In this document: positions 63,880 to 64,000 of the stretch, in pieces
How the letters are laid out: each line of letters starts with the position of its first letter
Numbering within the stretch: the first letter of the stretch is position 1
Assembly (NCBI RefSeq): GCF_000613345.1
Contig: NZ_BAIS01000003.1
Location: 1-64,000, forward strand
Direction: 5' to 3'
DNA: 64,000 bases
Source: Prevotella disiens JCM 6334 = ATCC 29426
Lineage (GTDB): Bacteria; Bacteroidota; Bacteroidia; Bacteroidales; Bacteroidaceae
Program-made: the position numbers and the translations under genes
The notes under the pieces: generated by a model
What the model was told of the DNA's origin: nothing
Databases searched by the model: none
What the model saw: the letters and a program-made list of their open reading frames with translations, nothing else

Positions 63880-64000
63880 GTTGTTGGAAACATTATATTG
63901 TACGTTTCTAAGAAAATATAATTGCGAATTAGATAAAATGTCCTCCGTAATTTTTTGGTCTCGGGCTATCTAGCTGAGAAGCAATAGGTTACCGTTTGGG

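Noticed and set aside
63880-64000. A gene or RNA starting at the right end
   Set aside because: No coding frame, tRNA or rRNA pattern could be recognised in the final 121 bases.

Overview
The window looks like chromosomal DNA of a Bacteroidales bacterium, most likely Prevotella or a close relative. It is AT-rich. Most transcription starts carry the Bacteroidetes-type promoter (TTTG or TTGG, about 19 bases, TAnnTTTG). It encodes type IX secretion (T9SS) parts, an EF-G2 paralogue, a Bacteroidetes-type RpoD of 287 residues, WG-repeat and YfhO proteins, and a secreted protein ending in a DLQGRRV...GIYIVNGKK-like tail. There are about 53 genes and one tRNA. No rRNA, cas genes, transposase or prophage were seen.

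Layout. 0.1-2.6 kb: a Crp/Fnr regulator divergent from hcp, with a clear operator between them (nitrosative stress). 3-4.3 kb: HIRAN and WYL proteins. 4.5-10 kb: a frameshifted EamA permease, tcdA, a TPM/LemA pair and htrA. 10-13.2 kb: rpoD followed by a compact HprK-like kinase / S26-like peptidase / PqqD cluster that looks like an uncharacterised peptide-modifying system. 13.4-18.8 kb: coiled-coil lipoprotein, rsmI, dsbD, galE. 19-24.7 kb: T9SS plug protein, 5'-nucleotidase, nudC, purine permease. 24.8-33.5 kb: an acyltransferase pseudogene, tsaE, porX, porW, aroA. 33.6-38.8 kb: tRNA-Pro, a decayed stretch, a SUFU-domain protein, a Dpm1-like glycosyltransferase, hemW. 39-46.7 kb: EF-G2, then a glycosyltransferase-DUF4922 / SpoIID / AmpG-like operon. 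46.7-57.6 kb: two envelope proteins, ugd, an esterase, a radical SAM protein and the ftsX-DUF3098-uppP-truB-queA-folK operon. 57.6-64 kb: WG-repeat protein, dps, YfhO, mtnN-luxS.

How genes work together. PorX, PorW and the plug protein belong to type IX secretion, and the tail of the secreted protein at 36.8-37.4 kb resembles its cargo signal. MtnN makes S-ribosylhomocysteine, which LuxS turns into homocysteine and the AI-2 precursor. UppP, FtsX, GalE, Ugd and the Dpm1-like enzyme serve the envelope. TsaE and TcdA act on t6A in tRNA, and QueA and TruB also modify tRNA.

Three intergenic repeat families stand out. (1) Six arrays of CAAAA-N7-TTTTG units with a strict 22-bp period. (2) A 67-bp-period element carrying promoter -7 boxes, at two loci in opposite orientation. 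(3) Palindromes starting GTAGGGGCGTG. Five otherwise intact genes are broken by seven apparent single-base losses, which suggests either recent decay or sequence errors, so these genes should be read with care.
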